DNA from: CAYZWU01 sp964482235
GTDB taxonomy: Bacteria > Planctomycetota > B15-G4 > CAYZWU01
Assembly (NCBI GenBank): GCA_964482235.1
Contig: CAYZWU010000063.1
Span: 1-28,899, forward strand
Direction of reading: 5' to 3'
DNA length: 28,899 bases
Shown: in pieces, positions 7,187-14,371 of the stretch
Layout of the letters: each line of letters opens with the position of its first letter
How positions within the stretch are numbered: position 1 is the stretch's first letter
The notes under the pieces: generated by a model
Seen by the model: the letters and a program-made list of their open reading frames with translations, nothing else
Told to the model about the DNA's origin: nothing
Database searches by the model: none
Translations under genes and position numbers: made by a program

Positions 7187-8995
7187 CTAACCGCTCAGGA
7201 ATAGCGGGCTGTCCGGCCCAACGGGCAGGCCGAGCACGTACCAGATGATCGTCATGGCGATCCACCCGAAGAGAAGGAAGTTCGCGTAGGGCAGAAGCAG
7301 GGAGAGGACCGTGCCGACGCGGCCCTTCTCCTTGTCGATGCTCGCGATCCAGCCGAGTAGGATGGGGAAGTACGGGTAGAGGGGACTGACGCAGTTCGTG
7401 ATCGAGTCGCCGATCCGGTAGAGGAGCTGGGTGAAAGCAGGGTGGTAGCCCAGCGATATGAACATGGGCACGAAGACCGGCGCGAAGATCGCCCACTTGG
7501 CCGAGGAGCTTCCGAGGAAGAGGTTGGCCAGGGCGATGATCACGATGAAGGCGATGAGGAACGGGACGGGCAGCTCCTCCATGCCGACGGCGCGCAGGAG
7601 CTCGGCCCCCTTGATGGCGATCAGCTCGTCGAGGTGGGCGTACTGGAACATCTTCGTGAACTGGGCGATCACCAGGATCAGGACGATGTACCCGCCCATC
7701 CTCTTCATCGCGTCGACCATGAAACCCACGATGTCGTCGGCCTTCCTGATCGAGCCGGTCACCTTGCCGTAGACGATGCCTCCCGCGGCGAAGAGCGAGA
7801 AGAGGATCGGGATCAACCCCTTGAAGAAGTTGGAGCGCCAGATCAGGTCGGGGTTCGGATCCGGATTCCGGAGCCACCCCTTCTCCGGCAGGATGGTGAT
7901 CAGCCAGATCCCGGCCAGGATCGCCACGCCGATCCCGGCATAGAGGAGGCCTTTCTTCTCGAGAGGGGTGAGCCGCTCAATCTCCTCCGTCTCGGTTTCC
8001 TTCGCGTCGCCCAGGCGCGGCATGATGATCCACTTGGTGACCACCGTACCGATAACGGCGAGAAAGAACACGGACGCGGACATGAAGTACCAGTTGGAGA
8101 GAACGTTGATCTCCGGGTCGTTCCCCGAGGCCGCGTTGGTCAGCGACATGGCCAGCACGTCGGTGCCGGCGGGAAAGAAGTTGGCCGTGAATCCGGCCGT
8201 GGCGCCCACGTAGCCCACGATCAGCCCGGTGATCGGATTCTTGCCGAGCTGCTTGAAGATCGCGGCGGCCAGGGGTGGTATCACTACGACCCCCGCGTCG
8301 GATCCCACGTTGCCGCAGGCAGCCAGGATGAAGAGGGCCGGGATGATCAGGGGCGCCGGCACGTTCGCGGCGATGCCGCGCATCAGGGCTGGGATCAGGC
8401 CCGCGCCCTCGGCGATGGCCACGCCCATCAGCATGACGAGAACCAGGCCGAGGGGCTCGAAGTGGGCGAAGTTGTGGACCATGCTCAGCACGAACCAGTT
8501 CAGGCCATCCTTGGTGAGGAGCGACTCGACGGGCACCTCGCGGGAGCGGTTGACGACCTTGATGCGGTACGTCCCGCCTTCCTGCAGAACGGGGAAGCGC
8601 TCCTGCGACACGGGGAGGCTCTTCAACGCACTCCGGTCGATGGCCTCCTCGTGGATCGGCTTGCCGTCGGTGTAGATCTCCACGTAGAGGTTGTTCAGCT
8701 TGGAGCTGTGGGAGCTCTTTTCCATCTCGATGACGAAGGGCTCGAAGCCGGTATCGATGGTGAAAAGGCGTCCGTCGACCTTGACACCCCCCTCCACGCT
8801 CTGAAGCACCTCCGTGGCCGGCGTGACGGCCACGACACCGAGACAGGAGAGAAGAGCCGACAGGCCGAGGACGATGGCGATCAGAATGCAGAAGAGCCAG
8901 AAGGGGTGGGGAAGCTTGTTTCCGTACTTCTCCACCCAGTCGAGAACCTTCATCATGGGGCCGCTCTTCGGCCCCTTCGTTTCCGCTGAGCTCAT
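7187..8995 (-). CDS. AbgT-family transporter with an extra N-terminal extracytoplasmic domain
   Basis: A 602-residue polytopic membrane protein. AbgT members import p-aminobenzoyl-glutamate or act as proton-driven sulfonamide exporters. Family blocks are clear: HNFAHFEPLGLVLVMLMGVAIAEGAGLIPALM (174-205), AACGNVGSDAGVVVIPPLAA, GATAGFTANFFPAGTD, FLGSSSAKWAIFAPVFVPM and RIGDSITNCVSPLYPYFP. Typical members are about 500-510 residues. The excess lies between TM1 (about 31-55) and the segment leading into TM2, where residues about 60-155 form a soluble, strand-rich region (LYVEIYTDGKPIHEE ... GGTYRIKVVNRS). GAGG is found just upstream of the ATG. The substrate cannot be assigned. It is followed by the giant inverted repeat and is divergent from the GNAT gene. 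Confidence 0.9.
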   Translation of the reverse strand: MSSAETKGPKSGPMMKVLDWVEKYGNKLPHPFWLFCILIAIVLGLSALLSCLGVVAVTPATEVLQSVEGGVKVDGRLFTIDTGFEPFVIEMEKSSHSSKLNNLYVEIYTDGKPIHEEAIDRSALKSLPVSQERFPVLQEGGTYRIKVVNRSREVPVESLLTKDGLNWFVLSMVHNFAHFEPLGLVLVMLMGVAIAEGAGLIPALMRGIAANVPAPLIIPALFILAACGNVGSDAGVVVIPPLAAAIFKQLGKNPITGLIVGYVGATAGFTANFFPAGTDVLAMSLTNAASGNDPEINVLSNWYFMSASVFFLAVIGTVVTKWIIMPRLGDAKETETEEIERLTPLEKKGLLYAGIGVAILAGIWLITILPEKGWLRNPDPNPDLIWRSNFFKGLIPILFSLFAAGGIVYGKVTGSIRKADDIVGFMVDAMKRMGGYIVLILVIAQFTKMFQYAHLDELIAIKGAELLRAVGMEELPVPFLIAFIVIIALANLFLGSSSAKWAIFAPVFVPMFISLGYHPAFTQLLYRIGDSITNCVSPLYPYFPILLGWIASIDKEKGRVGTVLSLLLPYANFLLFGWIAMTIIWYVLGLPVGPDSPLFLSG

Positions 8996-9153
8996 GTTTC
9001 CTCGATCAAACTGCCGGCAGGACGGTGGAAGAGACGTTCGCGTCGCAAGCGGATTCCAGGCGCCGGCTCTGCGCCGTCGAATCCTCGGCGAATATGGGCG
9101 CGGTCCAGTTTACCCCATTCGGTCGAGGATTTCCGTCTTCATCAGGATCGGAT

Positions 9154-9181
9154 TTGTGGCAGGGAACCCATTTAGTATACT
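9154..9181 (+). promoter_or_regulatory. Probable promoter of the GNAT gene
   Basis: TTGTGG (9154-9159) and TATACT (9176-9181) are spaced by 16 bases in the divergent gap, 45 bases before the ATG at 9227. The -10 is a 5/6 match; the -35 is weak. The rest of the gap (8996-9226) shows nothing else definite. Confidence 0.4.
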
Positions 9182-9226
9182 GAACGGACAGGACAGAGCG
9201 CGGCGCAGTGATCCGGAGGGATAAAC

Positions 9227-9757
9227 ATGATTCAGGGCAGGAACATCCATCTGCGAACGGTCCGGGAAGAGGACCTCGATTCCCTGTACGCCTCCTTCAA
9301 CGACCTTTCGACCCGGGGCGAGCATTATCCTCTCATGCTCTTTTCCGAGGCGACGTTCAGGCAGGAGTTCCGTGAAACGGGTTTCCTCGAGGAGGATAAG
9401 GGGCGCTTGCTCATCTGCGACAGGGACGACCGGGTGCTGGGCGGCATCTGGTTCTTCAGGACGGCCCGCTACTTCGACGGCTACGAGATCGGGTACCAGA
9501 TGTTCGACGTCGCGAGCCACGGCAAGGGTGTGATGACCGAGGCCCTCCGCCTCCTGTCGACCTGGCTCTTCGACTCGAAGAAGATCAACCGCCTGCAGCT
9601 CGGCATCATGATCGCCAACAAGGCCTCGAAGAGAGTGGCGGAGAAGGGTGGTTTCACCTATGAGGGTCTGGCGCGCGGCGCCTTCTTCTTGAAGGGCGAG
9701 AACCACGACGTGGAGATCTGGTCGCTTCTGCGCGGCGAGCATGAACGGCTGCAGTGA
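9227..9757 (+). CDS. GNAT-family N-acetyltransferase, RimJ/RimL-like
   Basis: A 176-residue cytoplasmic protein of the Acetyltransf_3 type, which transfers acetyl from acetyl-CoA to an amino group. The N-terminus IHLRTVREEDLDSLYASFND is typical of the group. The cofactor-binding turn is in ASHGKGVMTEALRLLSTWLF (about 96-115), followed by the strand RLQLGIMIANKASKRVAEKGGFTYEG that closes the fold. The length fits a stand-alone enzyme. GGAGGG lies 6 bases before the ATG. The substrate (ribosomal protein, antibiotic or small amine) cannot be inferred. It converges on the MBL hydrolase gene with 36 bases between them. Confidence 0.88.
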   Translation: MIQGRNIHLRTVREEDLDSLYASFNDLSTRGEHYPLMLFSEATFRQEFRETGFLEEDKGRLLICDRDDRVLGGIWFFRTARYFDGYEIGYQMFDVASHGKGVMTEALRLLSTWLFDSKKINRLQLGIMIANKASKRVAEKGGFTYEGLARGAFFLKGENHDVEIWSLLRGEHERLQ

Positions 9758-9793
9758 ACGAATCGCTCCACCGGGTTTCCGGCTCCCTCTCTC

Positions 9794-10858
9794 TTACGCA
9801 GGATTTTCTTCCTCGAAAAAGGACGCCCAGTCGCCGGGAAAGTAGGTCTCGGGGAAGAGCTCGCGCACCTCGAGGATCAGCTCCCTCCACTCCTGCACGG
9901 AGTACCGGTCCGAGAGGTGGAAGAGCACCAGCTTCTTCGCCGCAACGGACCGCGCCACGGCCGCCACCTCGGACGAGGTCATGTGAAAGTTCTTTCGCGC
10001 CAGATCCCTGTCGGCGTCACGGTAGTTGTTTTCGCAGACGAGGGTGCTGCAGTTCGAGAAGAGGCGGACAAGCTCCTGCTCCGTCTCAGGCGAGACCATG
10101 AAGTCCGTGAGGTATCCTACGCTTTCACCATCCTTTATCCTGAGCAGCTTCTTTCGAAGGTCTCCGAGCGAGAAGACCGCTTCGCCGATTGTCACGGATT
10201 CGCCGTCGTCCGTTGCCGGATCCTTCACCTTCCCCAGCCAAGGGCCAGGGCTGAGTCTCATGGCTTCCAGATTTTCCGCGTCCACTATCCGCTGCGGTTT
10301 TCGCTTTACCATGTAGCCGATGGATGGCGTTCCGTGGTCGAGGATCACCGCATCGATCGCCGTTTCGCTGTTATCCATCACTCGTCCGGAAAAAGCTGTT
10401 TCTTTTACGGGATTCAGTTTCTTGAACCCCTCGGCCGCCAGGATCACGAAGGTGCTCAGGCGGTCGTGATCGATCTCCGTCACGTGGAACTCGCCGGGCG
10501 ATCCGTCCACCCTGTTCCAGAGGATACCCTGCAGCCTGTGATGGATGATCTCTGCCGTCCCCTTCGGCCCGTGGATTCGCACAGGCTTGCTGTCGCGGTC
10601 GAAGTTGAAGCGGAAGAAGTGGTCGAATCCCGCAATGTGGTCGAAGTGAAGGTGCGAGAAGTAGATCTCGTCGATCTTCCGGATCTCGCTGATCGAGAGC
10701 TCGGCGAGGCAGTCCGCACCGCAGTCGAAGAGGTAGCGCCAGGTCTTCTGCCCCGTATGGACGCAGACGTGAAGCGCATTGTCCCTGCCGGGCTTGCCGA
10801 GGACGGCAGCAGTGAGGGCCCGCGTCGAAGATGAAGGATCGAGGGTGAGTCGTTTCAT
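9794..10858 (-). CDS. MBL-fold hydrolase, ribonuclease Z-like
   Basis: A 354-residue metallo-beta-lactamase-fold protein. The metal signature is SHLHFDHIAG (H69, H71, D73, H74). Later ligand regions appear as VILDHGTPSIGY, SVGYLTDFM and LVLFHLSDRY. The order and the SSEVAAVARSVAAKKLVLFHLSDRY tail resemble tRNase Z and related hydrolases, although a canonical tRNase Z is usually near 300 residues. A role in tRNA 3'-end processing is possible but not proven; other small-molecule phosphodiesters are alternatives. The start chosen is the ATG at 10858 with AGAGAG upstream. A TTG 11 codons earlier keeps the frame open but has no ribosome site. Confidence 0.82.
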   Translation of the reverse strand: MKRLTLDPSSSTRALTAAVLGKPGRDNALHVCVHTGQKTWRYLFDCGADCLAELSISEIRKIDEIYFSHLHFDHIAGFDHFFRFNFDRDSKPVRIHGPKGTAEIIHHRLQGILWNRVDGSPGEFHVTEIDHDRLSTFVILAAEGFKKLNPVKETAFSGRVMDNSETAIDAVILDHGTPSIGYMVKRKPQRIVDAENLEAMRLSPGPWLGKVKDPATDDGESVTIGEAVFSLGDLRKKLLRIKDGESVGYLTDFMVSPETEQELVRLFSNCSTLVCENNYRDADRDLARKNFHMTSSEVAAVARSVAAKKLVLFHLSDRYSVQEWRELILEVRELFPETYFPGDWASFFEEENPA

Positions 10859-10905
10859 CGCTCTCTTTTCCGGTATCAAGGGATCAATCAAGACATCCTG
10901 TCGTT

Positions 10906-10935
10906 CATCTACGGATCATGATGTTCGCTTGTCAA
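10906..10935 (-). promoter_or_regulatory. Candidate promoter of the MBL hydrolase gene
   Basis: On the minus strand a perfect TTGACA (10935-10930) is followed after 18 bases by TAGATG (10911-10906), only a 3/6 match to the -10. It lies about 48 bases before the ATG at 10858. The remaining bases up to 11045 are AT-rich and probably also hold the promoter of the divergent gene, which I cannot place. Confidence 0.35.
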
Positions 10936-11045
10936 GAAAACGTAAAGTCCACAGTGGAATTTAAAAAAAGCGTAAGGGACGGTGTTACTCCTCCGTCAAA
11001 CTGCATTAGTTATTAACAGCATCCGGTCTTTTCAGGAGTGGTAAA

Positions 11046-12458
11046 GTGAAGGGAATAACTTCAGGGTCAATCGTTGTTGTACTGCTCTTCTTGATGATAT
11101 CTGCCGGCGAGGCCTGGGGTGTTCCGGGATCGAGAGAAATAGCGATAGGAGACTACCCTTACGTTATTTCCGTTCCCACAAGCTGGGAAAGGGGCCGTTC
11201 GGACGACGTGGAGTCGATGAAGCTTCACCTCGAGACCCCGGCGACGCGCGACGTGATCGGCCACTTCACCGTGCACATCCAGAACCGGCGCGGCACAAGC
11301 CTCGACCGATGGTTCGAGTATCACGTGACAAAAAATCTTCCTGCTGCGCACGGTACGTTCCGCGTCAAGTCGCGGGAAAACCTGACTTGCGGCTCTCGCG
11401 AAGTGAGGCTGATCGCGGCGACGGATCTGCAGCATCATACGGGCTACTCTCTTCTCGACGCCATCTTCATGACCGATTCCCACGCGATCGTGATGAGCTA
11501 TCTCCACGACCGCGCCCTTTCGCAGCAGGCGCTTCGCGAGATGTGCGCCATCCTCGACTCTTTCCAGGAATCGGAGGGTGCCGTCAACCGCGCGAAGCTC
11601 CTGTACGAGGAGGGACGCGCGCTGGGGCTCGACCGGTTCGGCCTCTTTCTCCGGCTGCCGCGCGGCTGGATCCCTGAAAAAGTCTCGAAGAGCCGGGGCG
11701 AAGTCGATGTGATTCTTCCGGGCGGCTCGCTGAAGATATTCACCTTCAGGACCGTCTCGTCCGGCGTTCCCGGTGTCCGGAAGATCCTGCGAAAGCGGAT
11801 GCCCGGTCTGCTCGACAAGATACCGCTCGAGGACGCCACCTTCGGGATCGGTTCAGTCCCTGTATTCCATGCCCGAAACGAGGCATACGGGAACTCCTGC
11901 ACGGCAGACTGCCTGCTGGGGCTTCACGGCAAGGGGGGATTCGCCATGGTTCTCGTGACGGAAAGCGCCGCTGAGCGGGATCTCTTTCACAAGGTCGCTG
12001 CCCGTTCGCTTCTCATCCAGCCGGCCGAGGCCACGGCGCTCTGCCGCAACTCGACGAAGCGGCTCAAAAAGGCGATCCGCGAGAACGACCGGGCCGAGGC
12101 CTGCCTCGCTCTCGACACGCTCTCGCTCTTCTCGGAAAGCACAACGGCGATGCGCGAGATCGGCAAGGGCCTCAAGGCCAGGAACGAGGAGATCCAGGTG
12201 GATTGCGCCGATGCTCTCGGCCGCCTGGGTTCGCTCAAGGCAAGCAGGGCCCTCGAAAAGGCGCTGAACGACGACAAGTCGGGCCAGGAGTTCCGTGTGG
12301 CCTGCGTCCGGTCTCTCGCCGTGATCGGCGGCGAGAGGGAGAGGGATGCGTTGATCAAGGTGCAGGAGCGGCTGCCCCGGGAAACTTCCACTCTCCTGGT
12401 CGACACCCTGAACAGGACGCTGGCCAACTTCATCGTCCCGGGAAAGAGGCGACGGTAA
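11046..12458 (+). CDS. Exported protein of unknown function with C-terminal HEAT-like repeats
   Basis: A 470-residue protein that I do not recognise as a named family. It begins with a Sec signal (about residues 4-26, ending near GEAWG). Two similar alpha/beta modules follow: YPYVISVPTSWERG (about 38-51) and, in the second half, FGLFLRLPRGWIPEK. Each is a strand-turn-W motif seen in PsbP/DcrB-type exported proteins, so an internal duplication is likely. Residues about 330-455 are alpha-helical with HEAT-like units (VDCADALGRLGSLKASRALEKALND, RVACVRSLAVIGGERERDALIKV), which usually bind proteins. The start is GTG with AGGAG seven bases upstream (11034-11038). It probably acts in the periplasm as a binding or scaffold protein. 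Confidence 0.8.
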   Translation: MKGITSGSIVVVLLFLMISAGEAWGVPGSREIAIGDYPYVISVPTSWERGRSDDVESMKLHLETPATRDVIGHFTVHIQNRRGTSLDRWFEYHVTKNLPAAHGTFRVKSRENLTCGSREVRLIAATDLQHHTGYSLLDAIFMTDSHAIVMSYLHDRALSQQALREMCAILDSFQESEGAVNRAKLLYEEGRALGLDRFGLFLRLPRGWIPEKVSKSRGEVDVILPGGSLKIFTFRTVSSGVPGVRKILRKRMPGLLDKIPLEDATFGIGSVPVFHARNEAYGNSCTADCLLGLHGKGGFAMVLVTESAAERDLFHKVAARSLLIQPAEATALCRNSTKRLKKAIRENDRAEACLALDTLSLFSESTTAMREIGKGLKARNEEIQVDCADALGRLGSLKASRALEKALNDDKSGQEFRVACVRSLAVIGGERERDALIKVQERLPRETSTLLVDTLNRTLANFIVPGKRRR

Positions 12459-12515
12459 TACGCCTTTTAATCTCCCCTCGGAGTTATGGCTGTAAGAAAA
12501 TGACGGAAAATCGTC

Positions 12516-12544
12516 TATAATGGAATCGTCCCGCAGTCGGGACG
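12516..12544 (+). promoter_or_regulatory. -10 element and adjacent 5'-UTR hairpin before the small membrane gene
   Basis: A perfect TATAAT (12516-12521) lies in the 120-base gap after the HEAT-protein gene; no good -35 is visible. About six bases on, CGTCCCG (12527-12533) and CGGGACG (12538-12544) form a 7-bp stem with a 4-base loop. The transcript would therefore begin with a hairpin, which may protect the RNA or be a repressor site. Confidence 0.45.
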
Positions 12545-12578
12545 GATTTCCGCGATTTTTCAGAAGAGAACTCCAGTC

Positions 12579-12785
12579 ATGTCCTTCTACCACACTTTTT
12601 TCAGACCTGATCTCCTGGCGCTTCTCATTCCCATCGTGGCCATTGTCGGCGGATTGACCGTTGCGATCGTGAAGATGCTGACCCGTCACAACGAGCGCAT
12701 GGCCATGATCGAGAGGGGCATTCATCCCGATTATCCTCCGCCCATGGATGATGTGGATGAAAACAGGATGGAAGGCCTTCGATGA
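12579..12785 (+). CDS. Small single-pass membrane protein, unknown function
   Basis: A 68-residue protein with one membrane helix (about 12-33, LLALLIPIVAIVGGLTVAIVKML) followed by a basic-acidic cytoplasmic tail RHNERMAMIERGIHPDYPPP. This pattern recurs in many bacterial genomes in small proteins of the DUF6249 type; I infer the family from the RMAMIERGIHP wording and have not checked it. The gene has its own TATAAT box upstream and a GA-rich ribosome site before the ATG. It converges on the minus-strand sulfatase-like gene 20 bases away. Confidence 0.75.
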   Translation: MSFYHTFFRPDLLALLIPIVAIVGGLTVAIVKMLTRHNERMAMIERGIHPDYPPPMDDVDENRMEGLR

Positions 12786-12790
12786 TCCGC

Positions 12791-12808
12791 TGACCGGCCG
12801 TCCGGTCA
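12791..12808 (+). terminator. Weak hairpin terminator between convergent genes
   Basis: TGACCGG (12791-12797) pairs with CCGGTCA (12802-12808) around a 4-base loop, just after the small membrane gene, followed by the modest pyrimidine run CGGCTTCTT. It overlaps the stop codon of the minus-strand gene. No U-tract is present in either direction. Confidence 0.4.
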
Positions 12809-14371
12809 CGGCTTCTTGAATCGGACCTCGCGCCGGTCGGGATCGAAACCGCCATATCCCAGAGACTGCATGATCTTCCTCAGGTCTTCCGAGGAGACCT
12901 CCTTCAATCCCCTGTCGGGCTGCCGGCCCGGTTCGTTGATCCAGGCCTCGATCTTCCCCCGCATGGCGCTGGCAGCCTCGGGCCTTAGATCCACCAGATT
13001 CTTCCGCTCCCCGCGATCGACGGCCAGGTCGTAGAGCTCCTCGCAGTCGATGGAGAATCCCTGCGTCCGCGGATCGGACGGATCGAGAGGACCTTCCGGG
13101 CCGACCAGGCTCCAGGGCGGCTTGATCGGGCAGGCGCCGCGGGGGTTGAAGATGTATTTCATCCGCCCGTCGCTCACCGAGTAGATCAGATCCTGCCACT
13201 CGGCAAAAACGAAGTCCCTGCCGCGGCCGTCTCCGCCATCCAGCAGAAGCTCGTCGATGGAGATCCCTTCCATCGCATCGGGCGGCGAGATCCCGGCCAG
13301 CTCCAGGATGGTGGGGGCGATCTCCAGGTTCTGCACCAGGGCCTTCGTGCTCTTTCCGCGCGGGGCCCCCGGACCCCTGACGATCAGGGGAATCCGGAGC
13401 ACCGAGTCGTAGATCGAGGCGCCGTGATAGTAGTAGCTGTTGTGGTCGCCCAGCTCCTCGCCGTGATCGGAAAGGAAGAAGACCCACGTGTTTTCCATCA
13501 AGCCTTCTTTGGTGAGCGCATCGATGATCCTCCCGATCCGCTCGTCCACTCCGGCCAGCGAAGCGTCGTAGCAGGCCAGGATCCTGTCGTGCTCGCTCGG
13601 CGGCAGCGGGCGTCTCTCGAGCGTGGCACTCCGGATCATGGGGGCGATCCGGTCGATTGGACCGCGCTCCGTCTCCTGCACGAGCGGATCGAGCGGTCCC
13701 TCGTATTCAGGATAGAAATCCGGGCACGAGGCGTCGGGAACGAAGGGCTTGTGCGGATCGTAGAAGTGGACCCAGAGGCAGAAAGGCTGCCCGGGCTCCC
13801 GCCCGGTCCGCTCGATCCACGTCAGGGCCTGCTTCTCCACCCGCTCGTCCCAGACCCACTGGTTTTCCATGGTGACCGCATCCCCGGTCTCGTGGAGGAA
13901 GCGCCCGCCGAAACCGTCGCCATAGGTGTCGAACCCCTTGGTCCACCAGGTCGGACGGATCGGGGGATTCAGGGTCATGGCCTTGAGGTTGGCCACGAAT
14001 CCGGCGGTGGCGTAGCCCGCCTTGCGAAGGGGCTCGACGAAGCTCGTCTGCCCGTCCACAGGCCTCAGTCCGTTCTCCCTGAGTCCGTGCGTGATGGGGA
14101 AGGTGCCGAAAAGCATCGATGCCATGGATGGATGGGTCTGGCCGCGCGGTGCGAAGCAGTTCTCGAAACGGAGCCCCCCGGCAGCCAGGCGGTCGATCGC
14201 CGGGCTCGGCGATCGACCCCAGCGGTCGTAGCCGTAGCACCCGAGGTGATCGGAGCGCAGCGTGTCCACGGAGATGATGACGAAGGAGGGCGGCGGATCA
14301 TCGGGTAAAAACTGGAAAATCAGCAGGGCGATGAGGGCGGCAATGGCAAGCAGTCTCAGCCACGTTTTCAT
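12806..14371 (-). CDS. Membrane-anchored sulfatase-like hydrolase lacking the formylglycine cysteine
   Basis: A 521-residue alkaline-phosphatase-superfamily protein with an N-terminal signal anchor (about 5-22). Metal-binding features are present: ISVDTLRSDHLGCYGY (D36) and FFLSDHGEELGDH. The nucleophile position reads T79-H-P-S-M83 within RGQTHPSMASMLFGT instead of C-x-P-S-R. It therefore cannot form formylglycine there; Thr could act directly, as in lipoteichoic-acid-synthase-like members of the superfamily. Substrate may be a phospho- or sulfo-ester. The open frame extends upstream, but that part is a shadow of the preceding gene. The ATG at 14371 overlaps the previous stop by one base (TGATG), implying translational coupling. 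It is the last gene of the long minus-strand run. Confidence 0.85.
   Translation of the reverse strand: MKTWLRLLAIAALIALLIFQFLPDDPPPSFVIISVDTLRSDHLGCYGYDRWGRSPSPAIDRLAAGGLRFENCFAPRGQTHPSMASMLFGTFPITHGLRENGLRPVDGQTSFVEPLRKAGYATAGFVANLKAMTLNPPIRPTWWTKGFDTYGDGFGGRFLHETGDAVTMENQWVWDERVEKQALTWIERTGREPGQPFCLWVHFYDPHKPFVPDASCPDFYPEYEGPLDPLVQETERGPIDRIAPMIRSATLERRPLPPSEHDRILACYDASLAGVDERIGRIIDALTKEGLMENTWVFFLSDHGEELGDHNSYYYHGASIYDSVLRIPLIVRGPGAPRGKSTKALVQNLEIAPTILELAGISPPDAMEGISIDELLLDGGDGRGRDFVFAEWQDLIYSVSDGRMKYIFNPRGACPIKPPWSLVGPEGPLDPSDPRTQGFSIDCEELYDLAVDRGERKNLVDLRPEAASAMRGKIEAWINEPGRQPDRGLKEVSSEDLRKIMQSLGYGGFDPDRREVRFKKP

Noticed and set aside
7442..8989. 515-codon plus-strand frame opposite the AbgT gene, and similar long frames opposite the M1, sulfatase and beta-helix genes
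   Set aside because: They are antisense shadows of well-supported GC-rich genes, with His/Arg/Gly-rich low-complexity products and no family features.
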